Part shown: one piece after another, positions 61,539-64,000 of the stretch
Position numbering within the stretch: the stretch's first letter is position 1
How the letters are laid out: each line of letters begins with the position of its first letter
Assembly: GCF_029351045.1 (NCBI RefSeq)
Contig: NZ_JARKIN010000001.1
Span: forward strand, 6,838,999-6,902,998
Length of the DNA: 64,000 nt
Origin: Streptomyces sp. WMMB303
GTDB taxonomy: Bacteria; Actinomycetota; Actinomycetes; Streptomycetales; Streptomycetaceae
Reading direction: 5' to 3'
The notes under the pieces: model-generated
Seen by the model: only the letters and a program-made list of their open reading frames with translations
The model's database searches: none
Told to the model about the DNA's origin: nothing
Translations under genes and position numbers: made by a program

Positions 61539-62054
61539 TCACGAGTCCGGTTGTCCGGGCTCGGCCGTCGGCCGCTGGTTGCGCCGCCAGAAGGTGGGAC
61601 GCCACCAATAGAGCGCTGTCTGGTCGTCGGGCCACGAAGCGCTGCTGCCCGGTTCCTCGAAGGAGTCCCGGGTGAGGTCGATGGGCCGCCAGCCCGGATC
61701 GAGCGGTTCATCGTCCTTCGGCGGCCTCACCATGTTCCGGAAGCGCTCTTCCATCGCGCCGAACCGCTGGTGGTTCTGCTGGGCCTGGATCAGCGAGACG
61801 GCGTTCGCCCCCCAGCCCATCGAAGGCCAACGCATTTGCACGAGGTCGTCCTCCCAGAAACACACGGAGCAGATCTCGTATCCCCCCAACTCGGCGAACA
61901 TCTGATGTCCGCAGCAAGGGCAGGGGAACCACCCCTCGGGGGGTGGCTGCACATGATTCTCCGGTTCCGGAAGGGGCTCCCCCCGCTCGACTGCGGCCTC
62001 CAGCGCTTCCAATTCGGCAAGCTCAGCGCGCAGCTGGTCGTCCACGTTGTCCAT
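61539..62054 (-). CDS. CPCC-family cysteine-rich zinc protein
   Basis: 171 residues from ATG 62054. The diagnostic motif is WFPCPCCGHQMFAELGGYEI with CSVCFWEDDLVQ, giving C-x-C-C...C-x-x-C of the CPCC family, probably a single zinc site. The following AVSLIQAQQNHQRFGAMEER and DDEPLDPGWRPIDL segments belong to the family. An acidic helix precedes the domain. The biological role of CPCC proteins is unknown. Confidence 0.88.
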   Translation of the reverse strand: MDNVDDQLRAELAELEALEAAVERGEPLPEPENHVQPPPEGWFPCPCCGHQMFAELGGYEICSVCFWEDDLVQMRWPSMGWGANAVSLIQAQQNHQRFGAMEERFRNMVRPPKDDEPLDPGWRPIDLTRDSFEEPGSSASWPDDQTALYWWRPTFWRRNQRPTAEPGQPDS

Positions 62055-62354
62055 CAAACGATCGTATGAGGGGTATTACGGTCGAATCCACGCCTTAATG
62101 GAGCGGAGTGGACGTCCTCCGACAACGGCCGAGTCCTCACGAAGGACCACCCTCCGCCGGGGGACGGCTATTTCGCCGGGAGTGTCGCGACGTACCCCCA
62201 TTCCGTGCCGACCCACTGGTCCAGTGCGGCCCCGTCGAGTGTGTCTCCGGCCGCGCGTACTCAACCGCGCATGGTCCTCCAGCGGCCTACGGCGACCCCC
62301 CGAGGAGAGCCATCGCCCGCCGGACCCGATTCCCCCCCACCGTCGTGACCGTTG

Positions 62355-63086
62355 TCAGCCCGCGTGCGTCCAGGCATCCGGGCGGGGCGACAGTACCGCG
62401 GAGACCACCGCTTGGGACGAGGCCATGACCTCGGCGACGAACCGCATGCGCCTGATGCCGAGTCGGCGCAGTGCCGAACCGTGGTCGGCTGCGACGACGA
62501 GAGAGACCGCGAGCAGAACAAGTCGCCACAGGGCCATCGTCGGGCGGCGCAGTGCGCGGGGCAGCTCCGCCAGGGAGGCGTGCAGCCGCTCGCAGTGGAA
62601 GGGGACGTGGCGCTGCTCGTCGGCCAGGATCCGCCCCGCCACATCCGCGGTGAGCGAGTCGTCGGTGCCGTCGCGGAGGGCGCGGTAGTAGCGCAGCGCC
62701 ACCACTTCCGCGATCATCAGCATCAGCAGTTCCGTACGGAGGCCCATGAGACGCCGCAACCGCACGAACGCCGCGTCGCTCCAGTGCCCGGGCAGCGTGC
62801 CTGTGCCCCCGGCGGTCAGCAGTCGGGCCAGAAGACGGGCGTGGTTCTGTTCCTCGGCGACGAAGAGCCGGACGGCCTGCCCGTAGTCGGGGTCGCCGGC
62901 CTGGTCCGCTTTGTCGATCAGGTTGGCGCCGTCCCCGTCCTCGCCGACCTGGAAGCGCTGGATGCTGGCCCACACCGCCGACGGCAGCGCCGCGCCCTGC
63001 TCCCAGTCCGGATCACCCTGTGCGTGCCGGTGCGCACGCTCGTCCTCGAACCGCCTTGTCCACTTGGCGAAGCCACCCGTATACAC
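62355..63086 (-). CDS. Ferritin-like di-iron protein
   Basis: 243 residues from GTG 63086, 6 bp after AGGGGG. A four-helix ferritin-like fold is visible with E-x-x-H pairs: AEEQNHARLLARLLTAGG and ILADEQRHVPFHCERLHASL, and another Glu in TELLMLMIAEVVALRYYRAL. These ligands could hold a di-iron centre for oxidation, storage or radical generation. A hydrophobic stretch near the C-terminus (MALWRLVLLAVSLVVAADHG) may be a membrane contact or part of the bundle. The substrate is unknown. Confidence 0.78.
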   Translation of the reverse strand: MYTGGFAKWTRRFEDERAHRHAQGDPDWEQGAALPSAVWASIQRFQVGEDGDGANLIDKADQAGDPDYGQAVRLFVAEEQNHARLLARLLTAGGTGTLPGHWSDAAFVRLRRLMGLRTELLMLMIAEVVALRYYRALRDGTDDSLTADVAGRILADEQRHVPFHCERLHASLAELPRALRRPTMALWRLVLLAVSLVVAADHGSALRRLGIRRMRFVAEVMASSQAVVSAVLSPRPDAWTHAG

Positions 63087-63370
63087 CTGGTTCCCCCTTT
63101 CCAGGGCACAGCCACCGCGTCCTGGAAAGGGACGACGCAAGCGGACGCCCGAACCGTTCCACTGCTGCCAGGCCCAGCAGCTGACGTCAGCGCCGGGCAG
63201 TCCGGGGATCCGAGCAGCCGGAGGTGTCGCGGCCACCGTCCCGGAGGGCGACTGGGAACGGCCATGCACTCCGCTGAGCGGCCTGGCACGTCAGCTCATC
63301 CGGTCACCCCGTCGCGTCCGGCACTCACAACCCGGTCGGACGGCGCTTCCCGGGTGCTCCGCGATCGTGC

Positions 63371-64000
63371 TCATGGGGCCAGCTCGAGCAACTCGTTCAC
63401 GCCGTACGGGTACAGCCATGGGCTGTGGTCACCGGCCTGGAGGCGGTCGACCGCGATCACCGCGTCCGCAGCGGTCTTGCAGCTCGGATGCCGCCGGGCA
63501 AAGGCGGCGATGCGGGGTCGCTGGGTGGGAAGCCAGGCGGCAATCACCTGGGGATCGCCCTCGTGCCACCACGTGAACTCGAGCTCCTCCCAGAGGAGCT
63601 CGGTCGCCCAGTCGAGAGTGAGACGGACGAGCCCGGCATCCGCCGCTGGTCCGGGAAGCCCGGCAAGATGAACCAACCACGGCTCCACACCATCCGTCGC
63701 GTGCGCGATTCCCTCGATGAGTTCGGTGATGTCCGAAGGGAGACGACCGTCGACCAGAGCGATGGCCAGCAATGCGCGGAAGGCTTGCTCCACAGCAGCG
63801 CGTTCCGGCGCGGGCCAGTCGACGAATCCGGCACCGCGTCGGCCGAGGTGACCGAGCTCCTCGGAGGGATCGGCACCGTGCCCGTCCGGTCCCCAGTAGC
63901 GCAGCGCGCGGGGCATGAGGCGACGCCACAGGACGGGGTACTGGTCCGCCTCCCAGTGGCTGGGGACCTCACGGATGAATTGCCCGAGGAGATCGTCCGG
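63371..64000 (-). CDS. Protein of unknown function, 5' end outside the window
   Basis: The frame is open from the right window edge (beginning PDDLLGQFIREVPSHWEADQ) through to the stop at 63371, at least 209 residues. An internal ATG at 63916 is not needed as a start. The product is helical and Trp/Glu-rich (TLDWATELLWEELEFTWWHE; AAWLPTQRPRIAAFARRHPS). No family is recognised. It lies 285 bp from the ferritin-like gene, with nothing I can support between them. Confidence 0.6.
   Translation of the reverse strand, partial: PDDLLGQFIREVPSHWEADQYPVLWRRLMPRALRYWGPDGHGADPSEELGHLGRRGAGFVDWPAPERAAVEQAFRALLAIALVDGRLPSDITELIEGIAHATDGVEPWLVHLAGLPGPAADAGLVRLTLDWATELLWEELEFTWWHEGDPQVIAAWLPTQRPRIAAFARRHPSCKTAADAVIAVDRLQAGDHSPWLYPYGVNELLELAP

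Overview
The window is a high-GC actinobacterial chromosome segment, almost certainly Streptomyces. The gene content and order (purA, then kynA/kynU, fbaA, pyrE, clpB, hspR-dnaJ-grpE-dnaK, dcd) match, as I recall it, the conserved left core arm of Streptomyces chromosomes such as S. coelicolor. A perfect parS-type palindrome between fbaA and pyrE fits a position within a few hundred kb of oriC.

Layout. (1) 1-7.1 kb: a truncated lysE exporter gene and its presumed Lrp/AsnC regulator, separated by an IS110-family element; a self-regulated PfpI-MarR operon; and an ABC exporter with a divergent GbsR/MarR regulator. (2) 7.1-25.6 kb: core metabolism. This includes purA, a tryptophan-to-anthranilate operon (kynA, kynU and a formamidase-like hydrolase), fbaA, parS, pyrE, aldose epimerase, a CoxG-like protein, a membrane spermidine-synthase-like protein and a PLP aminotransferase. 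(3) 25.6-40.5 kb: the HspR heat-shock regulon (clpB, hspR-dnaJ-grpE-dnaK) with HAIR operators, a D,D-carboxypeptidase, a membrane-anchored Fe-S oxidoreductase, a HATPase, a Yip1-like protein and a secreted SGNH/ricin-domain hydrolase. (4) 40.7-42.6 kb: a serine recombinase joined to a compositionally foreign 3' half of a phosphoribosyltransferase gene, followed by the core gene dcd.

(5) 44.15-54.66 kb: a 10.5-kb element integrated in a tRNA-Gly(CCC) gene. It is bounded by 44-bp direct repeats and has tandem CGTGCCAT arm-type repeats just inside both ends. I find no integrase in it, and its relaxase gene is truncated and frameshifted, so it looks immobilised. Its main cargo is a compact set of genes that looks like a ribosomal peptide (RiPP) locus: an XRE/TPR-type regulator, two small GTGA-coupled proteins, a small membrane protein, a 54-residue putative precursor peptide (48352-48516), an attenuator-like hairpin, an asparagine-synthetase-like ATP-dependent enzyme and a GNAT acetyltransferase. 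The AsnB-like enzyme plus acetyltransferase recalls the acetylated lasso peptide albusnodin. However, there is no leader peptidase or RRE protein and the peptide does not fit a lasso core, so this may be a different peptide chemistry. It is the most interesting part of the window. The element also carries a DUF5131 / three-Cys-motif-partner (TcmP) gene pair whose tcmP gene is cleanly interrupted by an IS30-family element with a 5-bp target duplication.

(6) 54.7-64 kb: less conserved genes. These are a tightly coupled three-gene XRE cassette beside the right attachment site, several membrane proteins, an FG-GAP lipoprotein, a CPCC zinc protein, a ferritin-like protein and a gene running off the window edge.
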